64,000 nucleotides of DNA from Microbacterium gallinarum (GTDB taxonomy: Bacteria; Actinomycetota; Actinomycetes; Actinomycetales; Microbacteriaceae): positions 1 to 64,000 of the forward strand of contig NZ_JACSPM010000003.1 of NCBI RefSeq assembly GCF_014837165.1, written 5' to 3'. This document shows positions 12,966 through 21,537 of this stretch, in pieces. A program made the translations under genes and the position numbers. Position 1 is the first letter of the stretch; the number at the start of each line of letters is the position of its first letter. A model generated the notes under the pieces. It was not told where the DNA came from. It saw nothing but the letters and a program-made list of their open reading frames with translations, and made no database searches.

Positions 12966-14086
12966 CCGAGTCCACGCCCCCGTCTGCGCGCGCGCGTGCC
13001 CCGCGCGTGCAGGGCACGGTGCGGATCGTCGGCGCCGGCCTGCTGGGCGCGAGCATCGGCCACGCGCTCAGCGCGCTCGGGATCGACGTCGCACTCGACG
13101 ACACATCACCGGCGCAGCTGCGTCTGGCCGTCGACTACGGCGCCGGCCGTCGTGCCGCCGAGGACGACGACCCGACCCTGGTCGTCGTGGCCGTGCCGCC
13201 GGACGTCACGGCCGACGTCATCGAGCGAGAGCTCACTCGCTTCCCGCGAGCAGTGGTGACGGATGTCGCGAGCGTCAAGCTCGAACCGCTGCACATCCTG
13301 CGCGACCGCGGCGTCGACCTGACCCACTACATCGGCTCCCACCCGCTCGCGGGCCGGGAGCGCGGCGGTGCGATCGCGGCGCGTGCCGACATCTTCATCG
13401 GCCGGCCGTGGGTCGTGTGCCGCGACGGTGAGACGCCGTCGAGCGACCTCGCCCTCGTCGAAGGGCTCGCGCTCGACCTCGGCGCTATGCCGATCGAGAT
13501 GAGCCCCGAAGACCACGATCGGGCCGTCGCGCTCGTGTCGCATGTGCCGCAGCTGGTCGCGAGCCTGCTCGCGGGCCGGTTCGTCGACGCCCCGGAGGGG
13601 TCTCTGGGTCTCGCCGGCCAGGGCGTCCGCGACACGACGCGCATCGCGGCATCCGCCCCCGAATTGTGGGTGCAGATCCTCGGCGCCAACGCGACGCCGG
13701 TCGTCGACGTGCTCGACGCTCTCTCCGCCGACCTGCGCGACGTCGCCGACGCCCTGCGCGCTCCCGACGCCCCCGGTGCGCGCCGGGCCGTGGCCGACAC
13801 GATCCGTCGCGGCAACGAGGGCGTCGAGCGGCTCCCCGGCAAGCACGGCCAGAATCGGCGGTTCGAGCAGGTCGTGGTGATGGTCGACGACACACCGGGC
13901 CAGCTCGGCCGGCTGTTCGGCGAGCTCGGCGAGCTCGACGTGAATGTGGAAGACCTGCGCCTCGAACACTCGCCGGGCGCCCAGTTCGGTCTTGCCGAGA
14001 TCAGCGTCGTGCCCGGCGCCGTCCGACGCGCCGTGGAGGGCCTCGAGTCCCGCGGCTGGAAGATTGCGAGCACCACCAATGACTGA
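12962..14086 (+). CDS. tyrA: Prephenate dehydrogenase with C-terminal ACT domain
   Basis: 374 aa. It makes 4-hydroxyphenylpyruvate in tyrosine synthesis. The NAD-binding [10 protein letters not shown] is near residue 22. Catalytic-domain motifs TDVASVK and [13 protein letters not shown] follow. The last 75 residues ([19 protein letters not shown]) form an ACT domain, which suggests feedback control by an amino acid. The GTG start overlaps the rluB stop. This gene is not in the corresponding M. tuberculosis run, so it is an insertion relative to that order, although tyrA-cmk neighbours are common elsewhere. Confidence 0.92.
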   Translation: MTESTPPSARARAPRVQGTVRIVGAGLLGASIGHALSALGIDVALDDTSPAQLRLAVDYGAGRRAAEDDDPTLVVVAVPPDVTADVIERELTRFPRAVVTDVASVKLEPLHILRDRGVDLTHYIGSHPLAGRERGGAIAARADIFIGRPWVVCRDGETPSSDLALVEGLALDLGAMPIEMSPEDHDRAVALVSHVPQLVASLLAGRFVDAPEGSLGLAGQGVRDTTRIAASAPELWVQILGANATPVVDVLDALSADLRDVADALRAPDAPGARRAVADTIRRGNEGVERLPGKHGQNRRFEQVVVMVDDTPGQLGRLFGELGELDVNVEDLRLEHSPGAQFGLAEISVVPGAVRRAVEGLESRGWKIASTTND

Positions 14087-14825
14087 CCCCGCGACGCACT
14101 CCGCCGAGACGGCGGCTGCGCCCGGTGCCCAGAGCGCGCCCGTCGTGGTGGCGATCGACGGTCCGGCCGGCAGCGGCAAGTCCAGCGTGTCGAAGCAGGT
14201 CGCGCGCCGCCTCGGCTATGGCTTCCTCGACACCGGCGCCGCTTACCGCGCCCTCGCGTGGCTCGCGCTCGAGCGCGGCACAGACACGTCCGACTCGACG
14301 TCCGTCGTCGACGTGATGGGTGACTTCGACTACGCCATCTCGCTCGATCCCGACGAGCACTGGGTGCGCGTCGGCGAGACCGACGTGACGCACGCGATCC
14401 GCGAGCCGCGCGTCTCCGAGGCGGTGAGCGGGGTGGCCCGCGTGCCCGCCGTGCGACAGGCGGTCAACGTGCTGTTCCGCTCGATGGTGGCGTCCTCCGG
14501 CCGTCCGGGGGTCGTGGTCGAAGGCCGTGACATCACGACCGTCGTCGCCCCCGACGCGCCCGTGCGCATCCTCCTCACGGCGGCGCCCGAGGTGCGCGCG
14601 GCCCGGCGCAGCGCAGAGCTGTCGTCGCAGGATGCCGCGGCCGTCGCCGCCGCCCTGCACAAGCGCGACGCCTCCGACTCGACCGTCGTCGACTTCCTCA
14701 CCGCCGCACCCGGCGTCGAGGTCGTCGACTCGACCCACCTGGATTTCGACCAGACCGTGGACGCCGTCATCGGCGTCATCCGCACGAATGTGCCTGCACA
14801 GACAGGAGCGCACGATGTCATCTGA
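14079..14825 (+). CDS. cmk: Cytidylate kinase
   Basis: 248 aa. It phosphorylates CMP and dCMP. The P-loop [16 protein letters not shown] lies near residue 25, then LDTGAAYR and the CMP-binding [14 protein letters not shown] near residue 148. A hydrophilic N-terminal extension of about 20 residues precedes the usual start. The ATG at 14079 overlaps tyrA by 8 bases, and the end overlaps der by 11 bases. Confidence 0.94.
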   Translation: MTDPATHSAETAAAPGAQSAPVVVAIDGPAGSGKSSVSKQVARRLGYGFLDTGAAYRALAWLALERGTDTSDSTSVVDVMGDFDYAISLDPDEHWVRVGETDVTHAIREPRVSEAVSGVARVPAVRQAVNVLFRSMVASSGRPGVVVEGRDITTVVAPDAPVRILLTAAPEVRAARRSAELSSQDAAAVAAALHKRDASDSTVVDFLTAAPGVEVVDSTHLDFDQTVDAVIGVIRTNVPAQTGAHDVI

Positions 14826-16371
14826 CAACCGTGAGGCATCCGACGCCCGCGACGCCGAAGAAGAATACGAGGGCAGCGAGGATCACCTCGCCGAGAACCT
14901 CGCCGACCTCGACGAGGAGCTCGCCGAGCAGAGGGCGAGCGCGCTGCGCGCCGGCCTCGAGGACTACGAGCTCGACGATGAGGATGCGGCCCTGCTCGAG
15001 GGGCTCGCGCTGGGCGAGGACGGGATCGAGTACCTTCCCGCACTTCCCGTCGTGGCCATCGTCGGTCGCCCGAACGTCGGCAAGTCCGCGCTCGTGAACC
15101 GCATCCTCGGCCGCCGCGAGGCCGTCGTGGAAGACACCCCCGGTGTCACCCGCGACCGCGTGACGTACAAGGCCGAGTGGATGGACCGCCGGTTCTCGCT
15201 CGTCGACACCGGCGGCTGGGAGCCCGACGCCCGTGGCATCGACCGCTCGGTCGCCGCCCAGGCCGAGGTCGCGATCGATCTGTGCGACGTCGTGCTGTTC
15301 GTCGTCGACGCGATGGTCGGCGCCACCTCGACGGATGAGCACGTCGTGAAGATGCTCCGCAAGAGCGGCAAGCCGGTGTTCCTCGTCGCCAACAAGATCG
15401 ACGACTCCCGCCAGGAGCCCGAGGCCGCCGCCCTGTGGAACCTCGGTCTCGGCGAGCCCTTCCCGGTCTCGGCGATCCACGGCCGCGGCGTCGCCGACCT
15501 TCTCGACGCGATCATGAAGGTCCTCCCCGAGGTGTCGGCCGTGGCGAAGCACGAGATCGGCGGCCCGCGCCGGGTCGCGATCCTCGGTCGTCCGAACGTC
15601 GGCAAGTCGTCGCTGCTGAACAAGGCGGCCGGCGAGGAGCGGGTCGTCGTCAACGACCTCGCAGGCACGACGCGCGACCCGGTGGACGAGGTCGTCGAGA
15701 TCGGCGGACGTCTGTGGCGCTTCGTCGACACCGCCGGCATCCGCCGCCGCGTGCACCTGCAGCAGGGCGCGGACTTCTACGCGTCGCTGCGCACCTCGGC
15801 CGCCCTCGAGAAGGCGGAGGTCGCGGTCGTCGTCCTCGACGTCAGCGAGCCCATCAGCGAGCAGGACGTCCGCATCATCGACCTCGTGCTGGAGTCGGGT
15901 CGTGCGCTCGTCCTCGCGTACAACAAGTGGGATCTGCTCAACACTCCCGCGTTCGAGGACATCGAACGCCGCCGCTACCTCGAGCGCGAGATCGAGCAGG
16001 ACCTCGCCCACGTGGCGTGGGCCCCGCGCGTGAACATCTCGGCGCGCACCGGCCGTCACCTCGACAAGCTCGTCCCCGCACTGGAGACCGCCCTCGAGTC
16101 GTGGGATCAGCGGATCCCGACGGGCAAGTTCAACGCGTTCCTGTCGGAGCTCGTCAACGAGCACCCGCACCCGGTGCGCGGCGGCAAGCAGCCCCGCATC
16201 CTCTTCGGAACGCAGGCGTCGACGCGTCCGCCGACCTTCGTGCTGTTCACGACCGGGTTCCTCGACCCGGGCTACCGCCGGTTCATCCAGCGTCGCCTGC
16301 GTGAGCTGTACGGCTTCGAGGGTTCGCCGATCGTGATCAACATGCGGGTGCGCGAGCGCCGCCAGCGCTGA
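14815..16371 (+). CDS. der: Ribosome-associated GTPase Der (EngA)
   Basis: 518 aa, longer than the usual 440-490. Two tandem G domains are visible: [12 protein letters not shown] (about residue 84) with DTGGWE and NKID, then [12 protein letters not shown] (about 261) with DTAGIRRR and NKWD. A KH-like C-terminal domain ends with [11 protein letters not shown]. Der acts in late 50S ribosome assembly. The first 75 residues are an acidic extension (rich in D, E, A, L) not found in classical Der. It is the last gene of the operon that starts at parA. Confidence 0.94.
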   Translation: MSSDNREASDARDAEEEYEGSEDHLAENLADLDEELAEQRASALRAGLEDYELDDEDAALLEGLALGEDGIEYLPALPVVAIVGRPNVGKSALVNRILGRREAVVEDTPGVTRDRVTYKAEWMDRRFSLVDTGGWEPDARGIDRSVAAQAEVAIDLCDVVLFVVDAMVGATSTDEHVVKMLRKSGKPVFLVANKIDDSRQEPEAAALWNLGLGEPFPVSAIHGRGVADLLDAIMKVLPEVSAVAKHEIGGPRRVAILGRPNVGKSSLLNKAAGEERVVVNDLAGTTRDPVDEVVEIGGRLWRFVDTAGIRRRVHLQQGADFYASLRTSAALEKAEVAVVVLDVSEPISEQDVRIIDLVLESGRALVLAYNKWDLLNTPAFEDIERRRYLEREIEQDLAHVAWAPRVNISARTGRHLDKLVPALETALESWDQRIPTGKFNAFLSELVNEHPHPVRGGKQPRILFGTQASTRPPTFVLFTTGFLDPGYRRFIQRRLRELYGFEGSPIVINMRVRERRQR

Positions 16372-16447
16372 GCGGGAGCCGAGTCGGGGCCGGCACGGCA
16401 CACGGACGACCGGGCCCGGTGCGCGGCACGTGTGGAAGGGTGGCAGG

Positions 16448-17356
16448 GTGACGATCGAACCTCCCGCTCCCGGTGAGCCGCGCCGCCCCCACGGGCCGCG
16501 CGACCCCGGGGACGCGTGGGTGGTCGCCCCGACGGGCGAGCGCTACTGGGGACGCTTCGGCGCCGCCGGGCTGCTCGCCGTCGACGCCGATCGGGGCGTG
16601 CTGCTGCAGCACCGGGTGACCTGGAGTCACTTCGGCGACACGTGGGCGCTGCCCGGCGGCGCCCGCCACGAGGGCGAGTCGGCCTGCGACGGCGCGCTGC
16701 GGGAGGCGGCGGAGGAAGCGGGAGTTCCGGATGCCGCGATCCGCCCGCGCCTGCTCTCGGTGCTCGACCTCGGCTACTGGAGCTACACGACGCTGATCGG
16801 CGACGTGGTGCACCCGTTCGAGCCGACGATCAGTGATCCCGAGAGCCACGAACTCGCCTGGGTTCCCGTCGACGACGTGACGCGGCATCCGCTCCATCCT
16901 GGATTCGCCGCCTCGTGGGAGCGGCTGCGCGCCCTCCTCGGCGTGCGCCCCGCGGTGATCGTCGATGCTGCGAACGTGGTCGGCTCCGTGCCCGAGGGCT
17001 GGTGGCGCGACCGCCCCGGCGCCGCCGGCCGCCTGGTCGGGCGCGTCGCGGAGCTGACGAAGACAGGCGTCACGGCGGCATCGCTCGATCTTCCCGAAGA
17101 CGTGTGGTTCCCCGACTGGGTCATCGTCCTCGAGGGTCAGGCCCGCGCGGCGGGTGATGCCCCCGGTGTCGAGGTGGTGCGCGCCGAGGCATCCGGTGAC
17201 GACACGATCGTCGACGAGGTGCGGCGGTCGGTCTCGGCGGGGCGGACGGTCACGGTGGTCACGAGCGATCGCGACCTGGTGGCGAGGGTGACGGATGCCG
17301 GCGCCGCTGCCCGCGGATCCCGCTGGCTGCACGATCTCATCGGCCCGCCTGCCTGA
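16448..17356 (+). CDS. Nudix hydrolase fused to a NYN/PIN-like nuclease domain
   Basis: 302 aa. The first half is a Nudix domain with box GGARHEGESACDGALREAAE and then EAGV, near residues 70-95. The second half (from about residue 165) begins PAVIVDAANVVG and has further acidic clusters in GDDTIVDEVRR and VTSDRDL, the spacing expected of the metal site in NYN/PIN nucleases. The two activities together suggest handling of a damaged or capped nucleotide or RNA end, which is inference only. Start GTG 16448 is preferred over GTG 16430 because GGAAGGG lies 7 bases before it. Confidence 0.75.
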   Translation: MTIEPPAPGEPRRPHGPRDPGDAWVVAPTGERYWGRFGAAGLLAVDADRGVLLQHRVTWSHFGDTWALPGGARHEGESACDGALREAAEEAGVPDAAIRPRLLSVLDLGYWSYTTLIGDVVHPFEPTISDPESHELAWVPVDDVTRHPLHPGFAASWERLRALLGVRPAVIVDAANVVGSVPEGWWRDRPGAAGRLVGRVAELTKTGVTAASLDLPEDVWFPDWVIVLEGQARAAGDAPGVEVVRAEASGDDTIVDEVRRSVSAGRTVTVVTSDRDLVARVTDAGAAARGSRWLHDLIGPPA

Positions 17357-17384
17357 CGGCCGGGTGGATCAGCCGGGTCGGCGG

Positions 17385-17756
17385 TCAGTCGCGCCCGCGG
17401 AGGCGGTCGATGTCGCGGCGCTCACGCTTGGTCGGGCGACCCGCGCCGCGGTCGCGCACCGGGACGAACGCGGTCATCTCGCGCGGCGGGGGAGGAGGCG
17501 TGCGATCCTCGACGGCTTCGGCGGCGAGAACCGCGCCCACCCGCTTGGTGATGGTCTGGCGCACGACCAGGATGCGGTCGAAGCCGCTGATGCGCACGCG
17601 CAGCTCGTCGCCGGGCCGAACCGGCTGAGCGGCCTTCGCCTTCTCGCCGTTCACCCTCACATGCCCCGCCCGGCATGCGGCGGTCGCGGCGGACCTCGTC
17701 TTGTAGACCCTCACGGCCCACAGCCACGAGTCCACGCGTGCCGAGGCATCCGTCAT
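17385..17756 (-). CDS. S4-domain RNA-binding protein (Hsp15-like)
   Basis: 123 aa. The S4 domain occupies the first 65 residues (RVDSWLWAVRVYKTRSAA, then VRVNGEKAKAAQPVRPGDE). The C-terminal third is basic with a Pro run and ends KRERRDIDRLRGRD. Hsp15 binds 50S subunits carrying stalled nascent chains in E. coli; the same role is likely but unproven here. Its start overlaps the stop of the upstream YhhN gene (ATGA), so the two are co-translated. Confidence 0.85.
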   Translation of the reverse strand: MTDASARVDSWLWAVRVYKTRSAATAACRAGHVRVNGEKAKAAQPVRPGDELRVRISGFDRILVVRQTITKRVGAVLAAEAVEDRTPPPPPREMTAFVPVRDRGAGRPTKRERRDIDRLRGRD

Positions 17757-18445
17757 GCGTGTGCTTTCTCGACCATCGCCGCGTCGTCGACCGCGCGTGT
17801 GCGCAGGCGGCGCGCCGACACGACCACGCCGGCCGCGATCAGGCCCTGGCCGAGGCAGTACGTGGCCATCACCAGAGGGCTCGACCAGTCGGGCAATGCC
17901 TCGGGCATGAAGAGGCGGAACGCCAGCACCGAGTCGGAGGCCAGGAAGAACAGGCCGCCCCACGCGATGAGCGGGTGGCAGCGCGCCGCGCCGACCGCCG
18001 TGGCGCCGAGGACGAGACCGTAGACCGCGACCGGCACGAGGAGCGCGCCGAGGCTCGGCCACAGCACGGCCAGGAGCGCGACGTACCAGACCGCGTAGCC
18101 GAGCGCCCACAGGGGCACGCGCCGCTCCGGGAGCACGCGCCAGAACAGCCAGAGGTAGCAGAGGTGGGCGAGGCCGAAGAAGAGCAGCATCATCGGCACG
18201 GTCGGCAGCCAGGCGAAGAGGGGCCCGGCACCGTCGCCCAGCCACGACAGCGCGATGGCGATGACGAGGAGGGTGTGCGCGCGCGTCCACGAACGATCCG
18301 CGCCCCAGACGACAGCGAGGGCCAGGAACGGCATCAGCATCAGCTTCGTCGGGTCGGCCGCGTCGTGTGCGCCGGCGGCGAGGGCGGCCACATGCGCCAG
18401 CGACATTGCCATATAGGGGATGAAACCGATCAGCAGCCGCGACAT
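17753..18445 (-). CDS. YhhN family membrane protein (lysoplasmalogenase-like)
   Basis: 230 aa with about eight hydrophobic segments, normal for the YhhN/TMEM86 family. Family-typical residues include LMLMPFLALAV near the N-terminus and conserved Asp residues (SWLGDGAGPL, FLASDSVLAF) that form the active site in animal lysoplasmalogenases. Bacterial members may cleave vinyl-ether lysolipids, but their substrates are mostly untested. The start at 18445 is chosen for the GAGGAGGAAG ribosome binding site immediately upstream; the reading frame stays open 63 bases further. Confidence 0.8.
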   Translation of the reverse strand: MSRLLIGFIPYMAMSLAHVAALAAGAHDAADPTKLMLMPFLALAVVWGADRSWTRAHTLLVIAIALSWLGDGAGPLFAWLPTVPMMLLFFGLAHLCYLWLFWRVLPERRVPLWALGYAVWYVALLAVLWPSLGALLVPVAVYGLVLGATAVGAARCHPLIAWGGLFFLASDSVLAFRLFMPEALPDWSSPLVMATYCLGQGLIAAGVVVSARRLRTRAVDDAAMVEKAHA

Positions 18446-18520
18446 CTTCCTCCTCGTCGAGCGTGGCGACCACCATCGTCCCACGTATGAACGGCCCCGA
18501 TGTCGCATTCGGGCGGGAGA

Positions 18521-19105
18521 TCAGCTGCTCAGATCGAGTGCCATGATCGGCCGATCGGGGGATGGCCGAGCGATCTCGCGGAATCCGGCCGACAGGAAGG
18601 TCGACACGACGCCGTGATAGAGGTCGTTGGACGACTTCTTGCGACCCAGAGTGGGGTCGACGGGGTACGCCTCGACGACCCTGGCGCCGCCGTCGCGGGC
18701 GAACGCGATGGCGGCGTCGAGCAGCTGGGCGTTGAGTCCGGCCCCTCGGTGCTCCTTGCGCACGACGAAGCAGCTGACCGCCCACACCGTGTCATCGTTC
18801 CAGGGCTCTTCGGAGGCGGCGAACAGCTTCGTGCGCGAGAGCCGGACCTGCGCAGTGCGTGGTCCGACGCGCACCCAGCCCGCAGCTTCGCCGTCGACGT
18901 ACGCGATGAGTGCCGGGGGCGGCCCGGACTCGATCTCATCGCGCAGCAGCTCTCGCCGCTCGTCGGTGGACAGGGCGTTGAACTGCGCATTGGTGATCGT
19001 CCACCACTGGCACTGGCAGTGGCGTCCGTCGCCGCCGCCGGTGAGGGCGTGCTGGGCATCGTCGAAGCGTGCGGGCGTGGCCGGCTCGATCGTGATCTGT
19101 GCCAT
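18521..19105 (-). CDS. GNAT family N-acetyltransferase
   Basis: 194 aa. The GNAT core is visible as VSCFVVRKEHRGAGLNAQLL (acetyl-CoA binding RxxGxG-like segment near residue 110) followed by a C-terminal strand-helix pair. The N-terminus has an unusual HCQCQWW segment shared with the second GNAT gene at 31347-31952, so the two are paralogues. A -10 box lies 6 bases before the ATG. Substrate unknown. Confidence 0.85.
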   Translation of the reverse strand: MAQITIEPATPARFDDAQHALTGGGDGRHCQCQWWTITNAQFNALSTDERRELLRDEIESGPPPALIAYVDGEAAGWVRVGPRTAQVRLSRTKLFAASEEPWNDDTVWAVSCFVVRKEHRGAGLNAQLLDAAIAFARDGGARVVEAYPVDPTLGRKKSSNDLYHGVVSTFLSAGFREIARPSPDRPIMALDLSS

Positions 19106-19111
19106 GCGGCG

Positions 19112-19117
19112 ACGGTA
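19112..19117 (-). promoter_or_regulatory. -10 box TACCGT of the first GNAT gene, leaderless
   Basis: Read on the minus strand, TACCGT ends 6 bases before the ATG at 19105, with no ribosome binding site. Confidence 0.4.
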
Positions 19118-19240
19118 CTCCTCGACACAGACACCGGCCCGAGGTACACGCGGGGCGACGCGCCCGGACCGGTGGCCGGTTCGCGACCGGCCCGAGGAGC
19201 GGGTAGCATAGGGGAGTTGTCCGCGCTCCGGCTCGGGCTT

Positions 19241-19317
<77 letters not shown>

Positions 19318-19355
19318 GTCCGGGGGTCGAAAAAGGTCCGGAAAATCAAGGAAAA

Positions 19356-19392
19356 CGCCCCCGAGAGGCAGAATCTCTCGGGGGCGCTTTCT
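19356..19392 (+). terminator. Terminator after tRNA-Pro
   Basis: A perfect 12-bp stem (CGCCCCCGAGAG) with a 7-base loop is followed by CTTTCT. It lies 39 bases after the tRNA and has the shape of an intrinsic terminator. Confidence 0.8.
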
Positions 19393-19398
19393 CGTGGC

Positions 19399-19482
19399 CT
19401 CACATGAACGCTCACATGACGCGAAAAGTCTCGCGTGAGGGGCGCCTACGCGGCCGAGCGCTCACATGAATCATGTGAGCGC
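19399..19482. repeat. CTCACATGA repeats and 25-bp palindrome (candidate integrase arm sites)
   Basis: CTCACATGA occurs at 19399-19407, 19411-19419 and 19461-19469, and inverted at 19471-19479. The last two form a palindrome with 11-base arms (GCGCTCACATG) around AAT, at 19458-19482. The cluster sits between tRNA-Pro and the integrase remnant. That is where arm-type integrase sites of an attachment region would be, which is the inferred function. It is A+T-richer than its surroundings. Confidence 0.6.
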
Positions 19483-19500
19483 TGGCACCGTTCTCGGTCG

Positions 19501-19930
19501 TCAAGCGCTCCTCCTGGTGCGCGCGAGTGCGGCTATCGCGCTCTGAATTCCGGTCGCGCCCGCCTCCGGCAGGTAGGTGTTGCGGAACACCTCGGTCGTG
19601 TGGCCCAGCAGTGACGCGGCGGCGTCCGGGGCGACTCCCACAGCGATCAGCCACTGCGCCAGGCTGCGCCGCACACTGTGCAGGCGGATCGACTGGACGC
19701 CTGCGACGGCGCACAGCCGTCGGAACCGGTCGCTGTAGACCTCGGGGCGGAGCGGCCTACCGACCTCGTCGACGACAACATACCCGCTGTCCTCCCAGGC
19801 GGCACCGGCCACCAGCCGGTTGGCCGCCTGTCGGGCTCGAGTTGACGCAGGAGCGCCGTGGTGCCCGGGTGGACGGCGTCGAGCGGAACGGTGCGGCGGC
19901 GTTGCTTGCTCTTGGGGATGCGTTCGCCCA
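19501..19930 (-). pseudogene. Tyrosine integrase remnant (truncated and frameshifted)
   Basis: The C-terminal catalytic part is clear at 19501-19812: LHSVRRSLAQWLI (His-x-x-Arg), LLGHTTEVFRNTYLP (GH and Tyr). The preceding segment RIPKSKQRRRTVPLDAV, typical of phage integrases just before the catalytic core, is in another frame (up to about 19925), so one frameshift lies near 19835-19845. Box I and the whole N-terminal domain are missing. It points toward tRNA-Pro, as integrases of tRNA-borne elements do. It is not functional as it stands. Confidence 0.8.
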
Positions 19931-20618
19931 TTACGCGAGCGCTGTGCTCCACAACGGTCTCGGCGAGTACTCCACCGCGCGTGAGGCTGCGTCAGCGACG
20001 TGCGTCTCCGCTGAACTCTCCCTCAGCACCATCGGACTGCCTGAGTTGATCGAGGCCTCCGTGCGCGCCGGCGACAGAGACGGCGGTGCGGGCTCTCGAA
20101 CGGCTGAGCGTGCGGGCCCGGGCCAGCGGCACGTCCTGGGCGCTGGGCTTGGAGGCGCGCTCCCGCGCACTGACGATCACAGGAGTAGCCGCGGAAGAGT
20201 CGTACCTCGAAGCGGTCAGGCAATTCAGATCACGAGGATCGCCAGCGAGAGTGCTCGCGCTCGTCTCCTCTACGGCGAGTGGTTACGCCGCGACGGGCGC
20301 CGCCAACAAGCGCGTGAACAACTCCGCAGCGCCTATGAGCTGCTGTCAGGGATGGGCGTCAATGCATTCGCTGAGCGAGCCGCGCGCGAGCTGCATGCCA
20401 CGGGCGAACATCCGCGAAAGCGAACTGCCCCCGAGAGCAGCGGGCTCACGGCGCAGGAGCTCCAGATCGCGCGGTTGGTGGCCGCTGGCGCGACGTCGCG
20501 AGAGGTCGGTGCCCAGCTGTTTCTGAGTCCGCGCACGGTCGAATCCCACCTGCGCAACAGCTTCCGCAAGCTCGGCATCACTTCCCGCAGGCAGCTCCGG
20601 GACGTGCGCGTGGCTTGA
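19920..20618 (+). pseudogene. LuxR-family regulator remnant (LAL type), truncated and frameshifted
   Basis: The C-terminal half of a large ATP-binding LuxR-type regulator. TPR-like text such as AVLHNGLGEYSTA and ARLLYGEWLRRDGRR leads to an intact LuxR helix-turn-helix (LTAQELQIARLVAAGATSRE, then SPRTVESHLRNSFRKLGI). The middle part (RALERLSVRARASGTSWALG) is readable only in the +1 frame, so two compensating frameshifts lie near 20078 and 20222-20235. The N-terminal ATPase is absent. The upstream boundary coincides with the broken end of the integrase remnant. A terminator hairpin follows. Confidence 0.8.
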
Positions 20619-20626
20619 CTCCGGCG

Positions 20627-20656
20627 CTCGGAATCCGCGGAGACGCGGGTTCCGAG
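20627..20656 (+). terminator. Terminator after the luxR remnant
   Basis: Arms CTCGGAATCCGCG and CGCGGGTTCCGAG (13 bp with one A-T/G mismatch position) enclose GAGA, followed by CCTTTGT. Confidence 0.7.
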
Positions 20657-20793
20657 CCTTTGTCGTTCGGGGTGCCGTCCGCGAGCTGTCGCCCGTCGTG
20701 TCGCGCGGGATTCACCGCCTCAACCTGCTCTTTCACGGGCCGGCGGCGGCCGTGTAAGTTCTTCGCCATCGACCCCTGGCCAAGGAGAACCCC

Positions 20794-21528
20794 GTGACCG
20801 ATCGCGCGAACAGCGGAGGAGCCGTTCCCGCTTCAAGGGCAGACAATGTCGTGCTCGTGCACGGCGCGTACGCCGACGGCTCCTCCTGGTCGGGGGTGAT
20901 CGCGCTTCTGCAGCAGGCGGGCATGTCGGTGACGGCGGTGCAGAACCCGCTCACCTCGCTCGACGACGATGCCGCGGCGACCATCCGTGCGCTCGATCTG
21001 CAGAGCGGCCCGACCGTGCTCGTCGGGCACTCATGGGCCGGCACGGTGATCAGCCAGACGGGCGGGCATCCGCGCGTTTCCGCACTCGTCTACGTCGCGG
21101 CCCGAGCACCCGAAGCGGGCGAAGACTATGGCGCGCTCGCCGGCACGTTCCCGTCAGCGCCCGCGAGCGCGGGCCTCGTCCACTCACCGGACGGCTTCGC
21201 GCAGCTGAGCGAGGAAGCGTTCGTGAACGACTTCGCCAATGGCGTCGATCCGGGCGAGGCGAAGGTGCTGTACGCGGTGCAGGGGAGGATCTCGGATACG
21301 TTGTTCGCTTCACGAACGACAGAGGCGGCGTGGCAGACCAAGCCGTGCTGGTACGCCATCTCGCGCGAGGACCGCACGACGGATCCCGACCTGGAACGCT
21401 TCCTGGCGAAGCGGATGAACGCCACGCAGATCGAGCTCGACAGCGGTCACCTGTCGCTCGTCACCCACCCGCGCGAGATCGCGGACCTCATTCTCGAAGC
21501 CGCCGGACGTCCGGTCGGGAAGCGCTGA
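20794..21528 (+). CDS. Alpha/beta hydrolase
   Basis: 244 aa. The fold is visible from NVVLVHGAYADGSSW near residue 11 (oxyanion HG motif), the nucleophile elbow GHSWAG near residue 75, and the terminal His in LDSGHLSLVTHPREIA. The family includes esterases and epoxide or haloalkane hydrolases; this group is often annotated simply as alpha/beta hydrolase, and the substrate is unknown. The GTG start has AAGGAGA 6 bases before it. It converges on the CWB2 gene with only 9 bases between stops. Confidence 0.88.
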   Translation: MTDRANSGGAVPASRADNVVLVHGAYADGSSWSGVIALLQQAGMSVTAVQNPLTSLDDDAAATIRALDLQSGPTVLVGHSWAGTVISQTGGHPRVSALVYVAARAPEAGEDYGALAGTFPSAPASAGLVHSPDGFAQLSEEAFVNDFANGVDPGEAKVLYAVQGRISDTLFASRTTEAAWQTKPCWYAISREDRTTDPDLERFLAKRMNATQIELDSGHLSLVTHPREIADLILEAAGRPVGKR

Positions 21529-21537
21529 CGAAACGCG

